This document shows, piece after piece, positions 1 through 4,995 of a DNA stretch of 7,644 nt. Both the position numbers and the translations under genes were made by a program. Under the pieces are notes generated by a model that saw only the letters and a list, made by a program, of their open reading frames with translations, ran no database searches and was not told the DNA's origin. Position 1 is the stretch's first letter. Each line of letters starts with the position of its first letter. Source of the DNA: Caulobacteraceae bacterium (GTDB lineage Bacteria > Pseudomonadota > Alphaproteobacteria > Caulobacterales > Caulobacteraceae); assembly GCA_025351125.1 (NCBI GenBank), contig JANXWN010000186.1, forward strand, positions 1 through 7,644. The letters run 5' to 3'.

Positions 1-242
1 GCAGCACTTTCCGGACCGTGGGGCAGCGCGGGACAGGCCGGCGGCATGTTCCGGTGGATCGAGCCGTCGCCCTAGCGCTGCCTCTCGAGGTTGTGCCGCT
101 TCGTCGGCGTGCGCAATGGGACGATGCCGATCTGTTCCGAATTGACCCACAGCTTTGGGCCGGCGCTGGATGGGGTTTTACACCATCTTTTCCGTATATT
201 TTTCATACGCGGCGTTCAGCGGACATCTAAGTTATTGAAAAA
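1..242. other. left-edge intergenic stretch, no supported gene
   Basis: No convincing coding region is visible on either strand. The open frames that cross this stretch have no ribosome-binding site and no recognisable protein motif, and one of them runs straight through the tRNA. The part nearest the tRNA is AT-richer than the rest of the window. It includes a small hairpin (CGTAT at 193-197 paired with ATACG at 205-209) and a run of five A at 238-242. On the minus strand that run is a U-tract immediately after the tRNA CCA end and may help end the tRNA transcript. Confidence 0.5.
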
Positions 243-319
<77 letters not shown>

Positions 320-324
320 GTTTG

Positions 325-341
325 CCCGCGTGTCGCGCGGG
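325..341 (-). terminator. possible terminator hairpin after the ABC ATPase gene
   Basis: There is a perfect 6-bp GC stem (CCCGCG at 325-330, CGCGGG at 336-341) with a 5-nt loop, between the ABC ATPase stop and the 5' end of the tRNA. No U-tract follows on the minus strand, so this is not a classical intrinsic terminator. It could be a weak terminator, a processing hairpin ahead of the tRNA, or chance in GC-rich DNA. Confidence 0.25.
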
Positions 342-383
342 AAGGATCGTTTAACGGAAAAACCGCCCCGGCGCCAACGCCGC

Positions 384-1343
384 TTACAGGCCGCTGATTT
401 GCGCCCCGTTGGCTCTTGAGGTCAGAGATACGAACACGTCCTCTAAATCGGGATCCTCGGTGCGCAAATCCTTGATCTGCACCCCGGCGGCGCGGACGGC
501 GGCGAGCACTTGTTCGACGCCGGCCTGCGCGGTTTTGAAATCCACCGCCAAATCGCCGTTGGCGCGCAGACGGGCCTGAAACGGCGCCAGATCGGGCGCG
601 ATGGTCAGGACCGTGCCGGGGGTGATGATCACCGAGCGGGAATCGAGCCGCCGCAGCAATTGCGTAGTCGGCTCGCAGGCGATCAATTCGCCGCGATTGA
701 TAATGGCGATGGTGTCGCACAACGCCTCGGCCTCTTCGAGATAATGCGTCGTCAAAACCACTGTGACGCCCTTGGCGTTGAGCGATTCGACATAGCCCCA
801 CAGCTGGCGGCGCAATTCCACGTCGACGCCAGCGGTCGGCTCGTCGAGCACCAACACAGGCGGATTGTGCACCATCGCCTTGGCGACCATCAAGCGGCGC
901 TTCATGCCGCCCGACAGCTGACGCACATAGGCGTCGGCCTTGTCGGTCAGTCCCATCGCGGCGAGCAATTCGTCGGTGCGCCGCTCACGTTTGGGCACGC
1001 CGTACAGACCGGCCTGCACCTCGAGCGATTCGCGTGGCGTGAAGAACACGTCGGTGGCGATTTCCTGCGGCACGACGCCGATCGCGGCCTTGGCGTCGCG
1101 GGTGCGGGTGTCGATATCACGGCCCCAGATCGCCACCGTCCCGGCGGATTTACGGGTCAGGCCCGACAAGATGTTGATAAACGTCGATTTACCCGCGCCG
1201 TTAGGGCCCAACAGGCCGAAAATCGAGCCGCGCGGGATTTTCAGGTCGAACCCTTTGAGCGCCGCCATCGCCGGGGTGGTGCGGGTGGCCGGATAGGTCT
1301 TGTGCAGACTGTGCGCTTCGATGGCGTAATCGGGAAGGATCAT
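384..1343 (-). CDS. ABC-2-type transporter ATP-binding protein
   Basis: This 319-aa cytoplasmic ATPase would power an ABC exporter. All nucleotide-binding motifs are intact: Walker [10 protein letters not shown] (about 46-54), Q-loop Gln93, signature LSGGMKRR (143-150), Walker B VLVLDEPT (163-170) with catalytic Glu168, and the switch His200 in TTHYLEEAE. The C-terminal extension ending with [12 protein letters not shown] (297-308) is typical of the drug / NodI / CcmA-like ATPases that pair with ABC-2 permeases, so export of a drug, polysaccharide or lipid-like substrate is likelier than import. The substrate cannot be read from the sequence. The start is an ATG with AAGG 5 nt upstream. The usual adjacent membrane-subunit gene is absent: downstream comes a tRNA, and upstream is a divergent gene. 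The ATPase must therefore use a permease encoded elsewhere. Confidence 0.95.
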   Translation of the reverse strand: MILPDYAIEAHSLHKTYPATRTTPAMAALKGFDLKIPRGSIFGLLGPNGAGKSTFINILSGLTRKSAGTVAIWGRDIDTRTRDAKAAIGVVPQEIATDVFFTPRESLEVQAGLYGVPKRERRTDELLAAMGLTDKADAYVRQLSGGMKRRLMVAKAMVHNPPVLVLDEPTAGVDVELRRQLWGYVESLNAKGVTVVLTTHYLEEAEALCDTIAIINRGELIACEPTTQLLRRLDSRSVIITPGTVLTIAPDLAPFQARLRANGDLAVDFKTAQAGVEQVLAAVRAAGVQIKDLRTEDPDLEDVFVSLTSRANGAQISGL

Positions 1344-1368
1344 GAGGGCCTTAAGGGTGGCGCGCGAA

Positions 1369-1398
1369 TTGACGCCGCGCGCGTCTGTGCCCTACCTA
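1369..1398 (+). promoter_or_regulatory. candidate sigma70-type promoter for the zf-CHCC gene
   Basis: The -35-like TTGACG (1369-1374) is followed by an 18-bp spacer and a -10-like TACCTA (1393-1398), which would start transcription about 25 nt before the ATG at 1429. It lies in the 85-bp gap between the divergent ABC ATPase and zf-CHCC genes. The -35 match is good and the -10 match only moderate. No experimental support is available. Confidence 0.35.
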
Positions 1399-1413
1399 AG
1401 CCCGCGACGCTCG

Positions 1414-1418
1414 AAAGG
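1414..1418 (+). promoter_or_regulatory. ribosome-binding site that fixes the zf-CHCC start
   Basis: AAAGG lies 10 nt upstream of the ATG at 1429. The same frame stays open back to an ATG at 1342, but that codon overlaps the start of the divergent ABC gene and has no better ribosome-binding site. The 29 residues it would add are unlike the family, so 1429 is chosen. Confidence 0.55.
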
Positions 1419-1428
1419 CTATATCGAC

Positions 1429-1671
1429 ATGTCCACCGCATCCGCCGCGCCGCAGCCGGCGCCTGAAATTATCCCGGTCGCCACCCGCCGCGTCGCCTGC
1501 GACGGTGTCGGCGGCGCCTTGGGCCACCCGCGTGTCTGGCTTGAGCTGGGCGCGGCGGGCGTCGCCGAATGCGGCTATTGCGACCGCCGGTTCGTGCTGG
1601 TCGCGGCCGCCGAACTTGCTGAAAACGAACAATTCGCGCCGGGCGTCTACGAAGGGGCGAGCGGGCATTAA
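1429..1671 (+). CDS. small zinc-finger (zf-CHCC) protein, NDUFS6-like
   Basis: This 80-aa protein has the zf-CHCC pattern: Cys24, His33-Pro34 in GHPRVWLEL, then Cys48-x-x-Cys51 in [10 protein letters not shown]. These four residues would bind one zinc ion. The family (COG4391 type) is small in alphaproteobacteria, usually about 60-80 aa, and is related to the C-terminal domain of mitochondrial complex I subunit NDUFS6. A role at respiratory complex I is therefore plausible but inferred. The N-terminal 20 residues are Ala/Pro-rich and look unstructured, and the tail after the finger is short and acidic. It is divergent from the ABC ATPase gene and convergent with yebC, so it is probably monocistronic. 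The zinc ligands and typical length make the family call firm; the exact cellular role is not. Confidence 0.88.
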   Translation: MSTASAAPQPAPEIIPVATRRVACDGVGGALGHPRVWLELGAAGVAECGYCDRRFVLVAAAELAENEQFAPGVYEGASGH

Positions 1672-1735
1672 GTTTACCGGGACGGGATCCGGCTGCCCGT
1701 TCGCGGCCGGTTCGGGTCCCCGTCCGGCTACCGTC

Positions 1736-1760
1736 ATCGGCGGGCGTCAGTCCCGCCGAT
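1736..1760. repeat. perfect 9-bp inverted repeat (hairpin)
   Basis: ATCGGCGGG (1736-1744) and CCCGCCGAT (1752-1760) are exact reverse complements around a 7-nt loop. The hairpin lies 64 bp after the zf-CHCC stop, in the gap between two convergent genes, where a bidirectional terminator is expected. No T-tract follows on either strand, so intrinsic termination is uncertain. Confidence 0.55.
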
Positions 1761-1761
1761 C

Positions 1762-1824
1762 CATTGGGCGATATCTCGCCATGGCCGTGCGCGCACACGG
1801 CCACACACACCCGCTCGCCCAATG
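1762..1824. repeat. nested inverted repeats in the convergent gap
   Basis: An outer perfect 10-bp inverted repeat (CATTGGGCGA at 1762-1771, TCGCCCAATG at 1815-1824) encloses an inner perfect 8-bp hairpin (TGGCCGTG at 1782-1789, CACGGCCA at 1796-1803, 6-nt loop). The left outer arm can instead fold locally, as GGCGA (1767-1771) with TCGCC (1776-1780) around a 4-nt loop. A third, looser stem with one bulged G lies upstream (1677-1686 with 1719-1727). Position suggests a 3' processing or termination region for zf-CHCC and yebC. A dispersed intergenic repeat or a small structured RNA is also possible. Confidence 0.5.
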
Positions 1825-1891
1825 CATGGCCGACACTGAAGATGGGCCAGGACGGAGTTTAGGTTGAGGTCTGGGCCCTGTAGGGGGCGCC

Positions 1892-2620
1892 CTATGCCTC
1901 TTCCTCGATGTCGGCGTTGGTCCACACGTTTTGCACGTCGTCGTCGTCGTCCAGCGCGTCGATCAATTTCATCAGGCCCGGTACGTCGGCGGCGACCACC
2001 GGAACGTCGGTTTTGGCTTTCCAGATCAGGGCGGTCGACTTGGCTGGGCCGAGGGCCGCTTCGAGCGCTTCGGCGACGTCGTTCAAATCCTCGAAGGCGG
2101 TAAAGATGGCGTGGCCGTCTTCGTCGCTGATCACGTCATGAGCGCCGGCGTCGATCGCCGCCTCCATGATGACGTCTTCGGACCCCGTCTTGAGCGGATA
2201 GACGATCTGGCCCAAGCGGTCGAACATGAAGGCCACCGATCCGGCGTCGCCCATGTTACCGCCGTTCTTGCCGAACACCGTGCGCACATTGGCCGCCGCG
2301 CGATTTCGGTTGTCGGTCAGAACCTCGACGATCAAACTCACGCCGCCGGGACCAAAGCCCTCATAGCGAATCTCTTCGTAGGTGTCGGCGTCGCCGCCCT
2401 GCGCCTTCTTGATCGCCCGGTCGATATTGTCCTTGGGCATGGATTCGGCTTTAGCGTTGGCGATCGCCAGGCGCAGGCGCGAATTGGCCGCCGGATCGGG
2501 CACGCCGGCCTTGGCCGCCAGGGTGATGTCGCGGGAAAACTTGGAAAACAGTTTCGAGCGGATGGAATCTTGACGATCCTTGCGAAACTGGATGTTCTTG
2601 AATTTGGAATGGCCGGCCAT
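1892..2620 (-). CDS. yebC: YebC/TACO1 family protein
   Basis: This full-length 242-aa member begins with the family hallmark [10 protein letters not shown] and the basic stretch that follows. It continues with [20 protein letters not shown] and [13 protein letters not shown] (about 61-73), the YEGFGPGG element (85-92), and [10 protein letters not shown] followed by GKNGGN (104-121). YebC proteins were first described as DNA-binding regulators (PmpR) and are also regarded as ribosome-acting factors related to mitochondrial TACO1. The sequence does not decide between these roles. The C-terminus is strongly acidic (DDDDD near 224-228, then IEEEA). The ATG at 2620 is fixed by the conserved N-terminus although no clear Shine-Dalgarno precedes it. 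In many relatives yebC is followed by ruvC; here it converges on zf-CHCC instead. A 22-bp tandem duplication starts 23 bp upstream. Confidence 0.97.
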   Translation of the reverse strand: MAGHSKFKNIQFRKDRQDSIRSKLFSKFSRDITLAAKAGVPDPAANSRLRLAIANAKAESMPKDNIDRAIKKAQGGDADTYEEIRYEGFGPGGVSLIVEVLTDNRNRAAANVRTVFGKNGGNMGDAGSVAFMFDRLGQIVYPLKTGSEDVIMEAAIDAGAHDVISDEDGHAIFTAFEDLNDVAEALEAALGPAKSTALIWKAKTDVPVVAADVPGLMKLIDALDDDDDVQNVWTNADIEEEA

Positions 2621-2642
2621 GAGTTTTTAACGTCTATGCATT

Positions 2643-2686
2643 AGCGGGAAGGGCGCGCTTCTAGAGCGGGAAGGGCGCGCTTCTAG
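2643..2686. repeat. perfect tandem duplication, 2 x 22 bp
   Basis: The unit at 2643-2664 is repeated without a mismatch at 2665-2686 and begins AGCGGGAAGGGCG. Each unit carries an imperfect dyad (GAAG at 2648-2651 with CTTC at 2658-2661, repeated 22 bp later). The array ends 23 bp from the yebC start codon, where the yebC promoter or leader should lie. The 22-bp period is close to two helical turns, so the copies would face the same side of the DNA. It may be a doubled regulator site or a recent slippage duplication. Confidence 0.8.
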
Positions 2687-2702
2687 CGGTCCGAGGCCGC
2701 TA
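2684..2702. repeat. 6-bp inverted repeat next to the tandem duplication
   Basis: TAGCGG (2684-2689) and CCGCTA (2697-2702) flank a 7-nt centre. The left arm overlaps the last bases of the second 22-bp unit. It lies between the divergent yebC and pentad-repeat genes and could be an operator half-site pair or chance. Confidence 0.3.
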
Positions 2703-2749
2703 ACGCCAGTTGTGCGCGTCTGAACGGCGGTTTTTGCGGAGAACGGACA

Positions 2750-3010
2750 ATGACGGGGCGATCCAGAGGCGTGGCCAAGGCGGGCGTGGCGACCATCGGT
2801 GCCGCCACGGTCGGCGCGACGGCGGGCGGCGGCTTGGTCGGCGGACTGGCGGTCGGGGCGATCGCTCTGGGCGTCATCGCCATCGGCGCGCTGACCATCG
2901 GGCGGTTGGTCGTCGGTCGCGTGTCGGCCGGAAATGTCCGCATCAAACGTCTGGAGATCGACGAATTGGTCGTCCGCAACGCGCCGCGATCAGGCGGCGA
3001 CTCCGACTGA
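2750..3010 (+). CDS. small Gly-rich hydrophobic pentad-repeat protein
   Basis: I cannot assign a function to this 86-aa protein. From about residue 26 to 75 it runs in five-residue steps of Gly-x-hydrophobic-x-hydrophobic: GGGLV, GGLAV, GAIAL, GVIAI, GALTI, GRLVV, GRVSA, GNVRI, KRLEI, DELVV. Residues 11-25 look like a degenerate extension of the same pattern. The first half is uncharged and very hydrophobic, and the last four steps become charged. The pattern recalls pentapeptide-repeat beta-helices, but the hydrophobic part would also suit membrane insertion. The N-terminus is basic and the tail is polar. The ATG has a good ribosome-binding site, GGAGA at 2738-2742 with 7 nt spacing. The gene is divergent from yebC, and its 3' end overlaps the 3' end of ymdB by 21 bp. 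Similar Gly/Ile/Ala small proteins ending in RLEIDEL occur as hypothetical proteins in other bacteria, as I recall. Confidence 0.75.
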   Translation: MTGRSRGVAKAGVATIGAATVGATAGGGLVGGLAVGAIALGVIAIGALTIGRLVVGRVSAGNVRIKRLEIDELVVRNAPRSGGDSD

Positions 3011-3829
3011 CAGCCGCGGTATGCTCTGCGCCAAGCGTCCGCCCACGCGGATCGGCTCGACCCGTAACGCCAAGCCCGTGCGCGGATCGGTTTCAACGAA
3101 CACGCCGCACACCGTCGCCGGGCCCTCCGCCGGTTTATAGCGTCCGCCGGAAATCCGCGTCGTGAAGCGCCGCAACGGTTCTTCTTTCTGATTGCCGATC
3201 ACGCTGTCGTAGTCGGCGCAGGCCCCGGCGTCGGTCTGATAGGCCGTGCCGCCGATCAGGATTTGCGCGTCCGCCGTGGGCACGTGGGTGTGGGTGCCGA
3301 CCACCAAGCTGGCGCGGCCGTCGCAGAAATGCCCCATCGCCATCTTTTCTGACGTCGCTTCGGCGTGCAGGTCGATAATGATCGCGTCGGCCGCTTCGCC
3401 CAGCGTGCAGGCGTTGAGCGCGCCGTCGACGGCGGCGAACGGGTCGTCCAGCGCGTCCATATGCACCCGACCCAGCAGGTTGATCACCAGCACCCGCAGG
3501 CCGCGTTCGGTTTCGAACATTTGCGCCCCGCGGCCCGGCGCGGCGGCCATCACTGAATAGTTCAACGGGCGGATCAGGCGCGTCTCGCGCACGATATAGG
3601 TCAGCGCTTCTTTTTGATCCCAGGAATGATTGCCGAGCGTCAGGCAATCGGCCCCGGCGTTAAACAGCTCGCGTGCGGTGGCTTCGGTGACGCCATAGCC
3701 CGCCGCCGCGTTCTCGGCGTTAACGACAACAAAATCCAATCCAAGGTCGCGGCGCAGACCCGGCAGGTGCTCGGCCAAACCCTCGCGGCCCGACCGGCCG
3801 ACGATGTCCCCAAAAAACGCAAAACGCAT
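2990..3829 (-). CDS. ymdB: YmdB-type metallophosphoesterase (TIGR00282 family)
   Basis: This 279-aa cytoplasmic calcineurin-like phosphoesterase should bind two metal ions. Expected ligands are visible in order: Asp8 in GDIVGRSGR, Glu39-Asn40 in NAENAAAG, Asn67-His68 in LGNHSWDQ, His155 in DLHAEATSEK, and His180/His182 in GTHTHVPTAD. The family motif YDSVIG follows (207-212). The B. subtilis YmdB homologue hydrolyses 2',3'-cyclic nucleotides and affects biofilm and motility gene expression; the substrate here is inferred from the family. The ATG overlaps the fau stop by one base (TGATG), and AAAGGA sits 6 nt upstream within fau, so translation is probably coupled. The C-terminus is slightly longer than usual and overlaps the oppositely oriented pentad-repeat gene. 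Confidence 0.95.
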   Translation of the reverse strand: MRFAFFGDIVGRSGREGLAEHLPGLRRDLGLDFVVVNAENAAAGYGVTEATARELFNAGADCLTLGNHSWDQKEALTYIVRETRLIRPLNYSVMAAAPGRGAQMFETERGLRVLVINLLGRVHMDALDDPFAAVDGALNACTLGEAADAIIIDLHAEATSEKMAMGHFCDGRASLVVGTHTHVPTADAQILIGGTAYQTDAGACADYDSVIGNQKEEPLRRFTTRISGGRYKPAEGPATVCGVFVETDPRTGLALRVEPIRVGGRLAQSIPRLSVGVAA

Positions 3830-4416
3830 CAGATGTCCTTTCGGAACACCCTATAGCCTGTTTCGGTCAAAATGGCGTCCAAAGCCTGATCGTGCGCATC
3901 GGACGGCACGGCGACCACTTCCTGACCGGCGTAGGCCAGCCCGATCACGAACAGCGATCCGGCGGCGCGCAGATCCCGCAGCGTGCGGTCGTAGCACCCC
4001 GCGCCTTGCCCCAGCCGCCCGCCCCGCCGGTCGAACGCCAACAGCGGGGCGATGATCAGGTCGGGCGTCAGCGGCGGCGCGCCGGGGGACGGCGCGGGCA
4101 GGCCGAAAATGTCGGGTTGCAGGGCTGCCGGCTCGTCGGCGGCGCGAAAAACCAGGGGCGCGTCGCGGCTTACCGCCGCCGGCAAGGCGAAACGCGCGCC
4201 GCCCGCCGTCAAACGCGCGATCAGCGGCGCCGGATCAAGTTCGCCGCCTTGCCCGACATAGCCGCCGATGACAGAGAAGGGCGCCAAGCGCTCCAGCGGC
4301 AAAAGCGCGGCGGCGCGCGTGGCCGCGTCGGGCGCCGTCCGCGCCAACACCCGCCGCAGCTTGCGCATCGCGGCGCGCAAGGTCGGCTTATCGAAGTCGT
4401 CGGAATCAGGCGGCAT
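3829..4416 (-). CDS. fau: 5-formyltetrahydrofolate cyclo-ligase
   Basis: This 195-aa cytoplasmic enzyme performs ATP-dependent conversion of 5-formyl-THF to 5,10-methenyl-THF, returning the inhibitory storage folate to one-carbon metabolism. It carries the signature FDRRGGRLGQGAGCYDR (about 128-144), a form of the family P-loop-like FDxxGxRLGxGxGxYDR, with PDLIIAPLLAFD just before it. GGYVGQGGELDPAPLI (51-66) is the folate/substrate side. The usual KxxLRxxxRxxR helix is recognisable at residues 10-21. I chose the ATG at 4416, with weak Shine-Dalgarno GGTGA 6 nt upstream. An in-frame TTG at 4422 would add two residues. 6S RNA lies directly upstream on the same strand, a linkage known from many proteobacteria, and ymdB follows with a one-base overlap. 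The gene may be read from the 6S promoter. Confidence 0.95.
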   Translation of the reverse strand: MPPDSDDFDKPTLRAAMRKLRRVLARTAPDAATRAAALLPLERLAPFSVIGGYVGQGGELDPAPLIARLTAGGARFALPAAVSRDAPLVFRAADEPAALQPDIFGLPAPSPGAPPLTPDLIIAPLLAFDRRGGRLGQGAGCYDRTLRDLRAAGSLFVIGLAYAGQEVVAVPSDAHDQALDAILTETGYRVFRKDI

Positions 4417-4441
4417 GGTCAATCACCATAGCCGAAAGGTG

Positions 4442-4608
4442 GCGGCGCCGCGAAAACCGTGAAGGCGGTTTAAATCCCCTCGGACCTGGTAGTTCAGGTG
4501 GGCGCCGTGTGTCCAAAACCACGGTTCGGGACAGGGACAGCTCCCTAGGAGGGCATTAAGGTCGCTGGGATTAGGTGCCTTCGACGCGAGCCGCAGCAGA
4601 CCCGCCGA
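4442..4608 (-). ncRNA. ssrS: 6S RNA
   Basis: 6S RNA binds the sigma70 holoenzyme by mimicking an open promoter. The minus strand folds into the expected long rod with a central bubble. The closing stem pairs 4594-4585 (GCGGCTCGCG) with 4452-4442 (one bulge and one G-U). Next come GAAGGC (4582-4577) with GCCTTC (4466-4461), and AATCCC with GGGATT. The bubble's 3' side holds the small hairpin ACCTG/CAGGT, equivalent to the CACCTTGAACC hairpin of E. coli 6S. The terminal arm includes GTCCCGAAC pairing with GTTTTGGAC around a CGTG loop. Length is about 155-165 nt, typical for alphaproteobacteria. Position immediately upstream of fau is the classic 6S location. The 5' end is set from the promoter at 4615-4642 and the 3' end from the closing stem; both are approximate. 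Confidence 0.85.
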
Positions 4609-4614
4609 ACAGTC

Positions 4615-4642
4615 ATGTAAGCCTTCGGCCCCCGAACCTCAA
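4615..4642 (-). promoter_or_regulatory. candidate promoter of 6S RNA
   Basis: On the minus strand TTGAGG (4642-4637) is followed by a 16-bp spacer and TTACAT (4620-4615). These are reasonable -35 and -10 elements. Predicted initiation near 4606-4610 yields an RNA of about 160 nt when it ends at the closing stem. The agreement between the promoter and the independent stem-based boundary supports both. Confidence 0.5.
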
Positions 4643-4700
4643 GCCGTTGGCGCATGACGGCGGCTGTTCTTTCTTGTTTCTCTGGCCCCTCTGGGGGAAA

Positions 4701-4717
4701 TGTCGGCGACGCCGACA
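4701..4717. promoter_or_regulatory. 17-bp palindrome, candidate operator or hairpin
   Basis: TGTCGGCG-A-CGCCGACA is a perfect palindrome with a single central base. It lies inside a larger imperfect stem formed by GGCCCCT (4684-4690) and AGGGGGCC (4719-4726). It stands between the 6S promoter and the transporter gene. A dimeric repressor site for the transporter is one reading. Without a regulator gene nearby this stays a guess. Confidence 0.4.
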
Positions 4718-4780
4718 AAGGGGGCCTCGCCGCGCGATCTTTGCTGTGGTGGCGCCCCCTACCGCTAGGCTGACGCCGAG

Positions 4781-4815
4781 TCGCTTCCCCCGGGAGGGGA
4801 AGAGAAGCGAGTTTT
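4781..4815 (+). promoter_or_regulatory. leader hairpin with two alternative stems, then T4
   Basis: Two perfect 7-bp stems compete. CTTCCCC (4784-4790) can pair with GGGGAAG (4796-4802) around a 5-nt loop, or TCGCTTC (4781-4787) can pair with GAAGCGA (4804-4810) around a larger loop. GTTTT follows at 4811-4815. On the plus strand this resembles a weak terminator or attenuator ahead of the transporter gene. On the minus strand there is no T-tract. Confidence 0.35.
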
Positions 4816-4995
4816 CGAATCGTTTTCTTCACCTTTTGGGGGATGTGGCGCGCGCGAGACGAGGGGGATGCAGCGGTGGTCTTGCTCTGGGCGGGCGGCA
4901 GGTTCAGTCTGGCATTGCGCGGCGTGGTCAGCGTGACGAAAGCGGTGGGCGTGGGATCGGATCGGGGCATTTCGACTGTCGGTCGGCGTCGCGCC

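Larger units (their letters stand above)
4609..4995. other. divergent regulatory region between 6S RNA and the ChoX-ChoW gene
   Basis: No gene is evident here. The frame of the downstream gene stays open back to an ATG at 4843, but those 51 residues have no recognisable domain and would bury the signal peptide. The region holds the putative 6S promoter (4615-4642), a 17-bp palindrome inside a larger GC stem (4684-4726), and a second strong hairpin (4781-4810) followed by T4. An AT-richer segment at 4810-4836 may include the plus-strand promoter, although I see no clear -35/-10 pair. If transcription starts there, the leader would be about 150 nt. Confidence 0.5.

Noticed and set aside
510..1466. 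Long plus-strand open frame (318 codons) across the ABC ATPase gene
   Set aside because: It is antisense to a gene with intact Walker and signature motifs. Its product is rich in Arg, Gln and His, as expected of a shadow frame in GC-rich DNA.
1931..2644. Plus-strand open frame opposite yebC
   Set aside because: yebC has a clear family sequence over its full length. The opposite frame has no motif and no ribosome-binding site.
4420..4422. TTG as the start of fau
   Set aside because: An ATG two codons later has a GGTGA element at suitable spacing. The TTG adds only two residues and has no better ribosome-binding site.
1880..4762. A 12-bp sequence at 1880-1891 (GTAGGGGGCGCC) that recurs inverted at 4751-4762
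   Set aside because: The match stops at 12 bp, contains the common GGCGCC palindrome, and the flanks differ. It is best explained by chance in GC-rich DNA.
4843..4995. 51-codon upstream extension of the transporter gene from an ATG at 4843
   Set aside because: It would place 51 residues before an otherwise standard signal peptide, and the G-run abuts the ATG with no proper spacing. The start at 4996 also gives residue numbers that align with ChoX.
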